Shown: positions 14,869 to 23,690 of the stretch, one piece after another
How the letters are laid out: each line of letters opens with the position of its first letter
Position numbering within the stretch: position 1 is the stretch's first letter
Source: Thermodesulfovibrionia bacterium
GTDB taxonomy: Bacteria > Nitrospirota > Thermodesulfovibrionia > JACRGW01
Assembly: GCA_919902995.1 (NCBI GenBank)
Contig: CAKKSD010000048.1
Coordinates: forward strand, 1-38,772
Reading direction: 5' to 3'
DNA length: 38,772 nucleotides
Made by a program: the position numbers and the translations under genes
The notes under the pieces: model-generated
Told to the model about the DNA's origin: nothing
Database searches by the model: none
What the model saw: only the letters and a program-made list of their open reading frames with translations

Positions 14869-15946
14869 GAGTTAATGCTCCTTTATTCCTTAGATAATTT
14901 AATATTCCAATTTCAATATAGTGGGCAATCTTTTCCCTGTAATTCCATGTGTTGAGTCTCAGTTCCTCCACTTTATTACTGAGACACGAGACTTCTACAA
15001 GTACCGATGGCATCTCTACGCCTAAGAGGACAACAAAGGGTGCTCTTTTTATACCGAAGTCCATTACCTCGCTGTCAATCCTCTTTATATTTGTAAACAG
15101 ACTTCTCTGGATAGAGTCAGCGAGTCTGTAGGATTCCTCGTATTTCATTGTAGAGTTGACTTTTTCGAGGATCTTCTTGAATTCGCTGTGGCCGTATGGG
15201 GAATCAGTGTTTTCCTTTTCAGCGAGTTTCAATACCTCTTCATCGAATGAAAGACCAAAATAGTATGTCTCAATAATATTTGCAGGTCTTGTAGGGAGAT
15301 AATTGAGATGAATAGAGATAAAGAGGTCTGCCATTGAAGAATTGGCAAGTTCAACCCGCTTCTGGAGGGATACCGCTTCATCTTCTTGGCGTGTCATAAT
15401 GACTTCGTAATTATATCTTTCAAGTCGTGACTTAAGCCTCTTTGCTATATCCAGAGCCACGTTCTTTTCTTTTGTCCCAATAATGCCGCTGGTACCAGGA
15501 TCAGAACCGCCGTGTCCTGGATCTATCATTATTCTCTTAACCTTTAAACCGAATACCTTTGCTATAGATATCTCGGGGTTGACCATCGGGGATAGGAATT
15601 TTAAAGAGTCCCTTTGTACGTGGGGTGCCTGGATCTGGGAGTGAACCTCTGAATTATTAGACTCAATTACTGAACTGACCAGAGTCTTTTCACCCTGAAG
15701 GGTTATATAGTTATGGTAAACTGTATAGCCTAATAGAATGATAATTAGTGTGAGTAGTATAGGGGAAATTCCTTTATATGTAATAGGTTTTTTCTTGAGG
15801 GTCTGATAGGGTTGCTTCCCCATAATTCTGAGGTTGTCAAGGAATATCTTTTTATGAATTTTCTGTCTGAATCTTGAATCTTTTCTCAGGTACTTAAGTA
15901 TTTCCATCTGGGTATAAATTATTTCATAAATTTTAAAGAAGTTCAA
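14840..15946 (-). CDS. N-acetylmuramoyl-L-alanine amidase (Amidase_3, AmiC-like)
   Basis: 368 residues with an N-terminal cytoplasmic segment, a transmembrane anchor (ISPILLTLIIILLGYTVYHNYI) and an Amidase_3 catalytic domain from about residue 137. Zinc and catalytic residues are visible: IDPGHGGSDPG (His), GTKEKNVALDIAKRL (Glu), DLFISIHLN (His) and MPSVLVEVSCLSN (catalytic Glu). The enzyme cleaves the amide between MurNAc and L-alanine, producing the denuded glycan bound by SPOR domains. There is no AMIN domain, so targeting may come from partners such as the SPOR protein two genes on. An alternative start nearer the membrane segment is possible. Its 3' end overlaps the mamK-like start by 29 nt. 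Confidence 0.9.
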   Translation of the reverse strand: MNFFKIYEIIYTQMEILKYLRKDSRFRQKIHKKIFLDNLRIMGKQPYQTLKKKPITYKGISPILLTLIIILLGYTVYHNYITLQGEKTLVSSVIESNNSEVHSQIQAPHVQRDSLKFLSPMVNPEISIAKVFGLKVKRIMIDPGHGGSDPGTSGIIGTKEKNVALDIAKRLKSRLERYNYEVIMTRQEDEAVSLQKRVELANSSMADLFISIHLNYLPTRPANIIETYYFGLSFDEEVLKLAEKENTDSPYGHSEFKKILEKVNSTMKYEESYRLADSIQRSLFTNIKRIDSEVMDFGIKRAPFVVLLGVEMPSVLVEVSCLSNKVEELRLNTWNYREKIAHYIEIGILNYLRNKGALTHEAKRTEEG

Positions 15947-15998
15947 GCAAAAACAGATAACATTTATTGTCTGTAAAAAAAAGAATAGAAACTGTCAT

Positions 15999-18900
15999 CT
16001 ACCTGAATTCGAATCTGAATTTCAGATCACCGCCTACTTGCCCCTGCTCATCCCTTACGCCGACAAGGGATATGTTTTTACCGAGTATATACTCGATCCT
16101 GATGACCTGTTCATCAGATGTCCCTATATTTGCAGAGTAGGTCATATAGAGCCTTCCATTGAGAAGGTTCTTTCCGACTGTAAGTCTGGGGCCTCCAGCA
16201 GAAGACGATCTTGTAACATAAGGGTCTACCTGAAACCTATCAAGCCCTGCGATCTTTCTAAATCTCTCCTCAAGTACATCCTGAAGCTTTCCTGTAAGAA
16301 AAGAAGCAGCTTCGCTTGCCCCTATGCCAGCCTCTAAACCCTGCAGACCCTTAGTGGGCTGTCCCACTGTAAGCAGTGCGAGGAGGTCCGTGTCAGAAAG
16401 AGGGGGATCAGAGGATAGCGACAGAGAAAATCTATCAATTGGCCCATTAAGGGAGAGATTCACCCTGTATCCTTTCAACTGTGTAACTGCCACTACATTA
16501 AAGACAGGATAGATTCTATTCGGATCGAAGAAATCGGCTGATGCTGAAATAATCCTGAAGGAGTTATTTCTGAAAAATATCTTGCCCTCGGAGGATTCGA
16601 TTCTTCCGAATAGCAGTGGTCTTATAGGTGTTCCCTTAAGAATCAGGTCTAGTCCTACAGGACCCTTACCAATATTATTATCCACATCAAGCTTTCCTGA
16701 CATATAGATATTAAGGTTTGTGCTTAAAAGTGGTGAGACTTCAGCCTTTGGCTTCTCTTCAACCTTTTTTACCTCAAGAAGCCAGCTCTTCCAGTCTATC
16801 CTTCTTGTATAAAGGGCATTGTTGAATATTATCTCACCGCTCAATGTCTGGGACTTCCTATCTCCTTCATAGACCAATCTTCCATTAAGGTTTGTTGTAA
16901 GACCCTCAAAATATCTATATCTAATCCCATAAGCATTTCCTTGAATATAGAAATTCCTGAATGAAAATCCCTTTAAGACCGCAAAACCGGAGAAGTCGAG
17001 TCTTCCCCCTCCGAGCTCGCCCTGAAGGGAATCGAGGATGATTCTATCCTTATCAAAGGTAAGTTTTCCTGACAGTTTTCCAATCCTCTGAGGCAGATCC
17101 CTGATCTTAAGGCTTCCACCCTTGAGATTTATTGTCCCCTGAAACCTCGGGTCTTCCCATCGGTCCGATAGGGCTAACATAAATTCTCCGTCGCCGTTAA
17201 AGGACTCAATCTGTGGGATCAATGGTCTCATGATACCGATATCTGCCTTTCCATAAAGATAGAGGTTATAGAAATCTTTTATCCTGAGGTCTCCGCCAAT
17301 CTCGATAGATGATCCTTCAGGACCCTTAAAACTTAGTGAATGAACCTTAAGATCTCTGTTTTTAAGGCTTATCTCAGCAACTTCATAATTATTAATCGTA
17401 TGACCGAAGATATTCAGAGAGATCGAGTTAAGTTTTACGATCAGGGATAATTTATCAATGTCTGTACCCTTTCCTTCTGCCTTAATACTTCCAGAAGTAG
17501 CTATTGAAACCCTGCTCTGGCTCTTATCCTCGCCTGTCTGTGTAAAAAGATCGTTGAGTCGCATATCTCTTAAAAAGATGGCTGTATTCCATGGGAGATC
17601 ATCTGTCATATTCATTTCTCCTTCAAACCTCAACCCCCCAATCCTTGCCGATGCCTGAAGCCTCCCGTCTTTAATAGATACAGCCACAGTCCCTTCACCA
17701 ATAGGGCTTTCCCTGTAGGCAACTTTCTCAAGCCTTAGATCTGCAAAAATCTCTGGCTTTTTGAATGTTCCTTTACCGTTTATCCTGAGTGAAGTAACCC
17801 CCCTCATTCCCCATTTATTAGAAGGGGGAGAAGAGGGATTGAGGATATTAATATTCCCCAGTGATAATTTTTTCGAAAATATCGTTCCATGGAAGCTTTC
17901 ATCGAATCCTATCCTTCCATCTACATAAAGGATATCGCCTCCCTTTTCAATCTGAACAGAAGGGAAATTTATTTCCCCTGGCTTACCCTGAACCCTTTTA
18001 AGCACTGCCTTAATCCGTGCCTTATCGAACTCTTCTCCATAGGCTCTTCCACTATTGAGGCGGAGATCTGCCTCACCTTCATAGTCTCTGTTGCTTCCTC
18101 TGAAGGTCATCTCACCATTAACAGATGTATCTACAGGGAGGTCTCTGTAAAAGATGGAAGTTATCTTTCTTGGATTCCCGTTCTTTATCTTTGCCTTCGC
18201 ATTATAGTATGGACCTTCTGTCCCGAACTGTATACTGCCGTCGATTAGATAGGTACTGCTTTCCTGTTCTATTTGAAACCCTGAGATAGATATTCCCTTT
18301 TCTTTGTATCTCACACTGCCATAGACCCTCTGGATGGGTACCCCTTTTACCTCAGCAGTCCTGATATCAGCGTTACCATTTATTGTAGGATTTCCTATCG
18401 GCCCTGTTATTTCACCTGCGATATCAATAAGACCTTTTGTTCCTTTATAATATGGGTCAACCCATTCTCCAAAATTCTCGCTATGAATCTTGAAGGGGAA
18501 CTCTCCTTCTAATGTAGTAAGGGATAGCGATCCAGTAAATTCAGCAGATGAATAAGGTGAAGATATATTCCCCTTTTCTATAGTTAAATAACCTCCAATG
18601 GATGAGAAGTTAATCTCTGCAGTTTCTATTATGGATGGTGTAATACTTATTGCTACCCGCCTCTCCTGTCTCGTCTCCTTACCCTTTATATATTTTATCC
18701 AGCCATCTCCATTGATGTTCTGGAGTTCTGTAACCTTTCCTGGAATAAGTGCTGTCAGTTTTCCTTCCACCATGCCTTCCAGAATTTCACCCTTTATCCC
18801 AGGAAATGTAAGTTGTTTTGGTTCGTAACTGAATTTTGATCCTACATTCTTTATCCTGATACCGGATATCTCTCCATCTGATAAAGATATCTCCCCCTTT

Positions 18901-19910
18901 GATATCAGTTCTGGATATTTACCCTTTAGATTTCCTTTAATCCTTACAGTTCCTTCTATATCTCTTTCCTTTATTAAAATCTCTTTAAGGAGACCGATCG
19001 GTATTTCTGCCTCGACATCAAGGTCAAGATGGGGGATGGATTGAGATCCTTTACTGTCCATAATTGGCAGGTCTCCCTTTATCTTCCCTGATACAAGTAT
19101 CTCACCTGTGTATGTCTTTTTGAGTCCAAGAATTTCAGTAAAGGATCTGGCGATGAGGGTTATCCTTGTCTTCAGATTAACTTCTGGTTTATCTGAAAGG
19201 TTTATATTTCCTTCAACACCGATAGAAGATCCGAGATTACTTATCCTTAAAGTATGAACAGTGAACTGTGAACCGTGGAGTGTAAGTCTTGATTCCGCTT
19301 TCAGGATTAGTTCAGGGAGTGTTCTGATTTTTGTCTTTAATTCATCTACTCTAACATTTATTTTAAATCCCTTTCGGAGGAATACTGTCCGCAGGTTAAG
19401 AGATAAACCTTTTCCGCGGGCAGAGAAAAATTCTTTCTCATCAAAAAAATCCATCTCTCCCTTTTCAACTGAAAGACCCTTAAAATCTATTTTTACAGGA
19501 ATTTTTCTTTCTTCTTTAAGATATTTTTCTATAGAGGTAATCAGGGGTGAAATACTGAATGACCCGTCTTTGTATCTCTCAATGATAAAATATGGTTCGG
19601 TCATCTTAACACTTATCTTCAGCTCTTTCTGGATGGGGCGTCCCAACCCTATAAAACCCCTCGCCCTTTTTATCTTTACGATTGACCTGCCTTCATTATT
19701 AAATAACTCTATCCCCTTAAGTTCAATGAATGCAGGGATAAGATTAATGACTGCCTTCTCTATTCTCACGTTGTGATTGGTGGCATTTATAATCTCTGCG
19801 ACTGCGAGGGCCTTTACCTTATCAGAGACTAAGTCTGTCCTGAGCAGAAAGGATAAAGCGATTATGGTTCCGACAGAAAGGATTGTTATGATTAATAATA
19901 CCTTTTTCAT
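15999..19910 (-). CDS. tamB-like: TamB/AsmA-like outer-membrane biogenesis protein
   Basis: 1303 residues with one N-terminal membrane anchor (MKKVLLIITILSVGTIIALSFLL) followed by a very long run of alternating beta-type segments (repeated GxIxxxGxL/F units), as in the hydrophobic-groove TamB/AsmA proteins. The last 350 residues have the DUF490 signature, including SDPPLSDTDLLALLTVGQ, RFQVDPYVTRSSSAGGPRLTVGKNLLNGRLYMTYSANIG and a C-terminal FRF. TamB-like proteins form a bridge for phospholipid or outer-membrane protein transport between the membranes, so the cell is diderm. Two low-complexity inserts derived from small repeats are read in frame (19254-19281 and about 17795-17836). It stands alone on the minus strand, 52 bp before the amidase gene, with a TATAAT close to its ATG. 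Confidence 0.9.
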   Translation of the reverse strand: MKKVLLIITILSVGTIIALSFLLRTDLVSDKVKALAVAEIINATNHNVRIEKAVINLIPAFIELKGIELFNNEGRSIVKIKRARGFIGLGRPIQKELKISVKMTEPYFIIERYKDGSFSISPLITSIEKYLKEERKIPVKIDFKGLSVEKGEMDFFDEKEFFSARGKGLSLNLRTVFLRKGFKINVRVDELKTKIRTLPELILKAESRLTLHGSQFTVHTLRISNLGSSIGVEGNINLSDKPEVNLKTRITLIARSFTEILGLKKTYTGEILVSGKIKGDLPIMDSKGSQSIPHLDLDVEAEIPIGLLKEILIKERDIEGTVRIKGNLKGKYPELISKGEISLSDGEISGIRIKNVGSKFSYEPKQLTFPGIKGEILEGMVEGKLTALIPGKVTELQNINGDGWIKYIKGKETRQERRVAISITPSIIETAEINFSSIGGYLTIEKGNISSPYSSAEFTGSLSLTTLEGEFPFKIHSENFGEWVDPYYKGTKGLIDIAGEITGPIGNPTINGNADIRTAEVKGVPIQRVYGSVRYKEKGISISGFQIEQESSTYLIDGSIQFGTEGPYYNAKAKIKNGNPRKITSIFYRDLPVDTSVNGEMTFRGSNRDYEGEADLRLNSGRAYGEEFDKARIKAVLKRVQGKPGEINFPSVQIEKGGDILYVDGRIGFDESFHGTIFSKKLSLGNINILNPSSPPSNKWGMRGVTSLRINGKGTFKKPEIFADLRLEKVAYRESPIGEGTVAVSIKDGRLQASARIGGLRFEGEMNMTDDLPWNTAIFLRDMRLNDLFTQTGEDKSQSRVSIATSGSIKAEGKGTDIDKLSLIVKLNSISLNIFGHTINNYEVAEISLKNRDLKVHSLSFKGPEGSSIEIGGDLRIKDFYNLYLYGKADIGIMRPLIPQIESFNGDGEFMLALSDRWEDPRFQGTINLKGGSLKIRDLPQRIGKLSGKLTFDKDRIILDSLQGELGGGRLDFSGFAVLKGFSFRNFYIQGNAYGIRYRYFEGLTTNLNGRLVYEGDRKSQTLSGEIIFNNALYTRRIDWKSWLLEVKKVEEKPKAEVSPLLSTNLNIYMSGKLDVDNNIGKGPVGLDLILKGTPIRPLLFGRIESSEGKIFFRNNSFRIISASADFFDPNRIYPVFNVVAVTQLKGYRVNLSLNGPIDRFSLSLSSDPPLSDTDLLALLTVGQPTKGLQGLEAGIGASEAASFLTGKLQDVLEERFRKIAGLDRFQVDPYVTRSSSAGGPRLTVGKNLLNGRLYMTYSANIGTSDEQVIRIEYILGKNISLVGVRDEQGQVGGDLKFRFEFR
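17795..17836. repeat. CCCCC/GGGGG-type small repeat inside the TamB-like gene
   Basis: The plus strand carries ACCCCCCTCATTCCCC, then TTATTAGAAGGGGGAG, resembling the C-block/G-block element at 8412-8448. It is read in the minus frame as SSPPSNKWGMRG, a Pro/Gly patch unlike the surrounding beta repeats. The match is loose, so this is a tentative call. Confidence 0.35.
19254..19281. repeat. Heptanucleotide tandem repeat inside the TamB-like gene (GTGAACN type)
   Basis: Four 7-nt units read ATGAACA, GTGAACT, GTGAACC and GTGGAGT. The tract is translated in the minus frame as part of LTLHGSQFTVHTLRI. The unit matches that of the tract at 31994-32021. Confidence 0.65.
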
Positions 19911-20019
19911 TTTTATCTAAATTATAACCGAGGAAGGCAGAACAATGACCAAGTTTAGCAGTAATCTGAGTTAAAATCTATAGGTTCTTTTTATCCGATT
20001 ATCTATTGCTCAGAGGTTA

Positions 20020-20035
20020 TGTCACCCATGTGACA
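20020..20035. promoter_or_regulatory. Palindromic operator 1, upstream of the PhnD-like gene
   Basis: TGTCAC and GTGACA form a perfect 6-bp inverted repeat around CCAT. A TATTTA hexamer (20068-20073) begins 32 bp after the palindrome, which would put the dyad centre near -52. The same outer half-sites and spacing occur at 23580-23595. The form suits a Crp/Fnr-family dimer, and such a regulator is encoded between the two sites. Confidence 0.6.
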
Positions 20036-20106
20036 GCATTTTTTTTGTCCATCTGGTAAGTTGTTCTTATTTAATTCTAAAAAAGTTTAAAGAAAGGAGA
20101 AAGGTA

Positions 20107-20940
20107 ATGAGAAAGATATTGATGGTTTGTTTATTTTTGATTTTAGTAATGGCCCCAGCAATGGGGATCGCTGCAGAAATAAAGTTTGGTTTGCTTCCGA
20201 GACTTCCTGAAAAACAGTTGATCGAAATGTTTACCCCATTGGCTAAATACCTTGAGAAAGAGACTGGGATGAAGGTTACTTTAGTAATCCCAAAGGATTT
20301 TGATACCTATACCAAACAGGCAATAGCGGGTGATTTCGATATTGGATTCACAAACCCCAACATTTATATTACTGTAAAGAAAGCAAGCCCTCAGGTAGAA
20401 CCGTTGGCTTTAGCCTCTGAACCAGGGCCAGGCACTAAATTAGTAGGAGTTTTTATAACGCTTGCAGACAGCCCGATAAAATCAATCAAGGAACTCAAAG
20501 GCAAAAAAATCAGCTTTGTTGATGTAGGCTCTGCTGCCGGCTATGTTGCCCAGATGCTGGAATTGGAAAAGGCCGGTATCAAAAAAGATGATATCAAGAT
20601 CGAATTTGCAGGAAAGCCTCCAAAGGTGGGTGAAGCTGTGAGGGATGGAAAGGCAGATGCTGGTGGTATGCCAGAGCCTGTCTTTAAGAGACTGCCTTTC
20701 GAGTATATGCTTAAGGTAATCGGTAAAACCGCACCCCTACCTAATTGGCCTATGCATACAACTAAGAAGACTGATAAGGCAGTAGCCGCAAAGGTAAAAG
20801 AGGCACTTCTGAAACTAAAACCACTTACAGCAACTGCCGAACGTGCCCTGAAAGACGCTAACCTTGAGGGATTTGTTCCGACAACTGATAAGGATTTTGA
20901 CATAATGAGGGATGCTGCGAAGGCAGCAGGAGTTTTCTAA
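20107..20940 (+). CDS. PhnD/PtxB-like periplasmic oxyanion-binding protein
   Basis: 277 residues: a Sec signal peptide (residues 1-23, ending GIAA) and a two-lobed binding protein of the phosphate/phosphite/phosphonate type. Typical motifs are IKFGLLPRLPEKQLIEMFTPLAKYLEKETGMKV, GDFDIGFTNPNIYI, SPIKSIKELKGKKISFVDVGSAAGY and VRDGKADAGGMPE. Family members bind small oxyanions or organophosphonates for an ABC permease, yet no ABC ATPase or permease is nearby; the next gene, 69 bp on, encodes an SLC13-like permease. It may feed that carrier or act as a sensor. The ribosome site AAAGGAGAAAGGT precedes the ATG. The substrate is unknown; sulfur or phosphorus oxyanions are both plausible. Confidence 0.82.
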   Translation: MRKILMVCLFLILVMAPAMGIAAEIKFGLLPRLPEKQLIEMFTPLAKYLEKETGMKVTLVIPKDFDTYTKQAIAGDFDIGFTNPNIYITVKKASPQVEPLALASEPGPGTKLVGVFITLADSPIKSIKELKGKKISFVDVGSAAGYVAQMLELEKAGIKKDDIKIEFAGKPPKVGEAVRDGKADAGGMPEPVFKRLPFEYMLKVIGKTAPLPNWPMHTTKKTDKAVAAKVKEALLKLKPLTATAERALKDANLEGFVPTTDKDFDIMRDAAKAAGVF

Positions 20941-21009
20941 TGTCTTGGAGAATTAGGAGATTTTATCAGTTAGAGCGGAGTCCTCAACTAATATGAGGAG
21001 GGAAAGATT

Positions 21010-22503
21010 ATGGAAGAGAAGAGTCAAAATGAAGCAACATTAGAAGAAAGAATGAAGGCTATAGAAGCTGCAGAGGAAGAAGAGGTAGGAAGCCCTAAGA
21101 AGGCGACTATCGGGTTAATCATCGCCTTTGCGATTCTACTGGCATTACATTTCGGACCTACAATCCCAGGCCTGAGACCAACATCCCAGTCTGTATTAGG
21201 CGTTTTCCTCTGGTTCATAACAATAATGGCCACGGATGCCCTTCCAAAGGCTATTGTAGGATTTGCATCTCCACTTCTACTTGTGATTTTTGGCGGAGTA
21301 AAAATACCAGCAGCCTTTAAGGCCTTTACCACAGATGTTTTTTTCTTGGGTGGTGGTGCCTTTGTGATTGCAGGTATAATGATGGGCACGCCCCTCGGCA
21401 GGAGAATCGCCCTTACAATAACTACTGCGATGAGGTCAAATCGTGTGACAAGGATACAGACAGGACTCGGGTTATCAGATATTGCAGTAGGTGGTGTCCT
21501 TCCAACTGTTTCTGAAACTGCCCTTTTCCTTCCTGTCACAAAGGCTATCACAACATTGATGAGAGGGAGAGAGCATTTGCCAGAGGCAAAGAGGATAAGT
21601 ACCGCAATGTTACTTCAGACCCCAGGCTTGACGCCACTTTTCACAGGCACTCTGATACTGACAAGCCATTTCCCAAATATCATGCTCGCAGGTCAACTAA
21701 AGGAGGCAAAGGGAATATATATATCATGGCTTGACTGGTTATGGCTGAATTTACCCCTCTGGGGTCTGCTTCCTATAATGTTCTTTTATGTCTTTTCCTA
21801 CTTCAAATTATGGAAACTCGATATTCCTGGTGCTGAAGTGGAGATACCGAAGATGAAGAAAGAGTTAGGGAAGATCACCTGGCCTGAGATATGGGGATTG
21901 ATATGTATAGGTCTTGGTCTTGCCTTATGGATAACAGAAGATCTCCATAAAATAAAATCAGGTATGACCGCCCTGATTATAGCAACATTACTATTTATGC
22001 CCTGGGGCAGGATTAATTTCAAGAAGGTAAACAACCATATCATGTGGGATACCTGGGTGCTTCTTGGCGGAGCGATTTCCCTCGGCTCGGTACTCTATGA
22101 TGTGGGGACTGTTAAGTGGCTTTCAAATATGGTTGTAGAGCCGATTAAAGGTATGGGTCTACCGACCTTATTAATGATGTTTGTCCTTGTGTTTGCTATG
22201 CATATAGCGAGGGCCGGGATCGTCAGTGCTGTGGCAATGGGTGCTGCATTCATTCCTATAACAATCAGTATGGCAGAATCCTTCAGTCTTAATGTATTGC
22301 CCTTCTCGCTGGTTGTGATAAACTGCTTGAGCTATGCCTTCTTCCTGCCTATATCCATTACAGCATTCCTCATTGCCTGGGGTGCGTCTGGTGCCTCTGG
22401 CTGGACAGCTGTCAGATTTGGGACAATACTTTCGATTATTAGTAATATCTATGTTATAGTTGTGCAGACCGCCTGGCTTGCATTGATAGGCTATCCTCTA
22501 TAG
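21010..22503 (+). CDS. SLC13/DASS-family anion permease with altered SNT motifs
   Basis: 497 residues, with a charged N-terminal cytoplasmic tail (1-30, rich in Glu) and about 11-12 membrane segments in the two-repeat layout of DASS/CitT transporters. In the family each half carries an Ser-Asn-Thr motif that binds sodium and the substrate. Here the first half reads GGVLPTVSETALFLPV, so SNT is S168-E169-T170, and the second half reads ARAGIVSAVAMGAAFIPI with no SNT. Ion coupling or substrate choice may thus differ from classic sulfate or dicarboxylate carriers. It follows the PhnD-like gene in the same unit and is closed by a strong terminator. Confidence 0.82.
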   Translation: MEEKSQNEATLEERMKAIEAAEEEEVGSPKKATIGLIIAFAILLALHFGPTIPGLRPTSQSVLGVFLWFITIMATDALPKAIVGFASPLLLVIFGGVKIPAAFKAFTTDVFFLGGGAFVIAGIMMGTPLGRRIALTITTAMRSNRVTRIQTGLGLSDIAVGGVLPTVSETALFLPVTKAITTLMRGREHLPEAKRISTAMLLQTPGLTPLFTGTLILTSHFPNIMLAGQLKEAKGIYISWLDWLWLNLPLWGLLPIMFFYVFSYFKLWKLDIPGAEVEIPKMKKELGKITWPEIWGLICIGLGLALWITEDLHKIKSGMTALIIATLLFMPWGRINFKKVNNHIMWDTWVLLGGAISLGSVLYDVGTVKWLSNMVVEPIKGMGLPTLLMMFVLVFAMHIARAGIVSAVAMGAAFIPITISMAESFSLNVLPFSLVVINCLSYAFFLPISITAFLIAWGASGASGWTAVRFGTILSIISNIYVIVVQTAWLALIGYPL

Positions 22504-22541
22504 GACCTTCTTAAAGCCATTCAATTTCGTTTAGAAAATTT

Positions 22542-22575
22542 ATATTAGGGGGCGAAAGCCCCCCAATATTTTTTC
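22542..22575 (+). terminator. Intrinsic terminator after the permease gene
   Basis: GGGGGC-GAAA-GCCCCC (22548-22563), extended below a single A-C mismatch by ATATT/AATAT pairs, is followed by TTTTTTC. This is a strong Rho-independent terminator ending the PhnD-SLC13 unit. The 359-bp gap 22504-22862 otherwise holds the repeat at 22669-22736 and the promoter of the regulator gene. Confidence 0.9.
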
Positions 22576-22668
22576 TTTCACAATTTCCTGAGAATTTATA
22601 TTCCCAGAAGTTACCCTGTTAGAGTATCGTAATAACCCTCCGAGAAAATCATTTCCAATTCCGTGATT

Positions 22669-22736
22669 GTCATTCCCATGAAAATGGGAATCCAGCTTCT
22701 TTTGTCTTTCTGGATTCCTGCTTCCGCAGGAATGAC
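22669..22736. repeat. Dispersed palindromic repeat (REP/MITE-like)
   Basis: Outer ends GTCATTCC and GGAATGAC enclose two hairpins, TTCCCAT-gaaa-ATGGGAA and GGATTCCTGC-ttcc-GCAGGAA, joined through TCCAG...CTGGA. It is the same class as block 3 of the cluster at 2406-2571. Confidence 0.75.
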
Positions 22737-22803
22737 GACGAGAAGATCAAAATGCATAATAGTTATCACGGAAAAGGTAATGCTTACCCCTCCGAGAAAA
22801 TTC

Positions 22804-22832
22804 TTGAGACTTCTTTAATATAGTTCTATAAT
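22804..22832 (+). promoter_or_regulatory. Promoter of the Crp/Fnr regulator gene
   Basis: TTGAGA (22804-22809) and a perfect TATAAT (22827-22832) are separated by 17 bp. The start would be about 22839, giving a short leader before the TTG start codon at 22863. No TGTC-N8-GACA site is visible here, so the regulator does not seem to control itself through that motif. Confidence 0.7.
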
Positions 22833-22862
22833 AAAAAATGTATTTGTAAAGCGGAGGGGCCT

Positions 22863-23552
22863 TTGGAGAAAAAATGGCATTTAGATAGAATCGATGTATT
22901 AAAGGAGCTGTCAGAGGAGGATAGGGCATTTCTTATGAAGAAGGCGATAAAGAAAGATTTCGAAAAAGGGTGCTGCATCTTCATGAGAGGTGACCAGGGG
23001 AATACTATATTTCTTATACACAAAGGGGTTGTAAAAATTTATGACCTTTCTGAAAGCGGAAAAGAGTCAATTTTCTGGTTTCGCTATCCAGGAGAAGTCT
23101 TTGGGTTGGCTGAGGTATATGGGGGAGGAGTTCGGATGTGCTATGCTGAAGCAGTAGAACCTACTTCTGTATTCGTTATCAGACGGCATGTCCTTGAAGA
23201 ACTTCTGCAGAGAAATCCGAGAATAGCCCTGCTGATAATAAAGATTCTAAGTGCCAGGCTGAGGCGGTTGGGGGAGGCTTTTAAGACATTATCGGTTTAT
23301 GATTTGAGATCTCGACTGGCACTACTTTTACTTAATCTCGGGAATATATGTGGCGTTGAAAACTCTGACAAGATAACTATCGAAAAGAAATTTACTCATC
23401 AGGATATGGCAGATATGATAGGCGCTACCCGTCAGAGGGTTACAGAGGCGTTAAATAACTTTTCAAGGGACGGCTTAATCAAATGTGACAGCAAAAAAAT
23501 AATTCTTCTTGACCCCAAAAAACTCTCATCAATAATCCCCACTTTAGAATAA
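22863..23552 (+). CDS. Crp/Fnr-family transcriptional regulator
   Basis: 229 residues from a TTG start with GGAGGGG in good position. Residues about 10-120 form a cyclic-nucleotide-binding-like sensor (EKGCCIFMRGDQGNTIFLIHKGVVKIY, FRYPGEVFGLAEVY). The cAMP-contacting Glu and Ser are not conserved (GLAE; VRMC), and there is no N-terminal FNR cysteine cluster, so the signal is unknown; C37, C38 and C93 might be relevant. Residues 174-210 are the Crp helix-turn-helix HQDMADMIGATRQRVTEALNNF, whose recognition helix (TRQRVTE) differs from both CRP and FNR. It sits between the permease unit and the aprA-like operon, each preceded by a matching palindrome, so it probably controls both. Confidence 0.88.
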   Translation: MEKKWHLDRIDVLKELSEEDRAFLMKKAIKKDFEKGCCIFMRGDQGNTIFLIHKGVVKIYDLSESGKESIFWFRYPGEVFGLAEVYGGGVRMCYAEAVEPTSVFVIRRHVLEELLQRNPRIALLIIKILSARLRRLGEAFKTLSVYDLRSRLALLLLNLGNICGVENSDKITIEKKFTHQDMADMIGATRQRVTEALNNFSRDGLIKCDSKKIILLDPKKLSSIIPTLE

Positions 23553-23579
23553 ATTATCCTGATATTTCCCAACATATTA

Positions 23580-23595
23580 TGTCCTCTAAAGGACA
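23580..23595. promoter_or_regulatory. Palindromic operator 2, upstream of the aprA-like operon
   Basis: TGTCCT and AGGACA form a perfect inverted repeat around CTAA. TATATT (23628-23633) begins exactly 32 bp after it, as at operator 1. Both sites share TGTC-N8-GACA, indicating the same DNA-binding protein. Confidence 0.6.
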
Positions 23596-23690
23596 GATTA
23601 TTTCATACCAATTAAGTTAAATAAAGGTATATTCTTCGCACGGGAAAATCTCATATAAAAGTAACTAAATTAAAAGGGGGGATGAGGACG

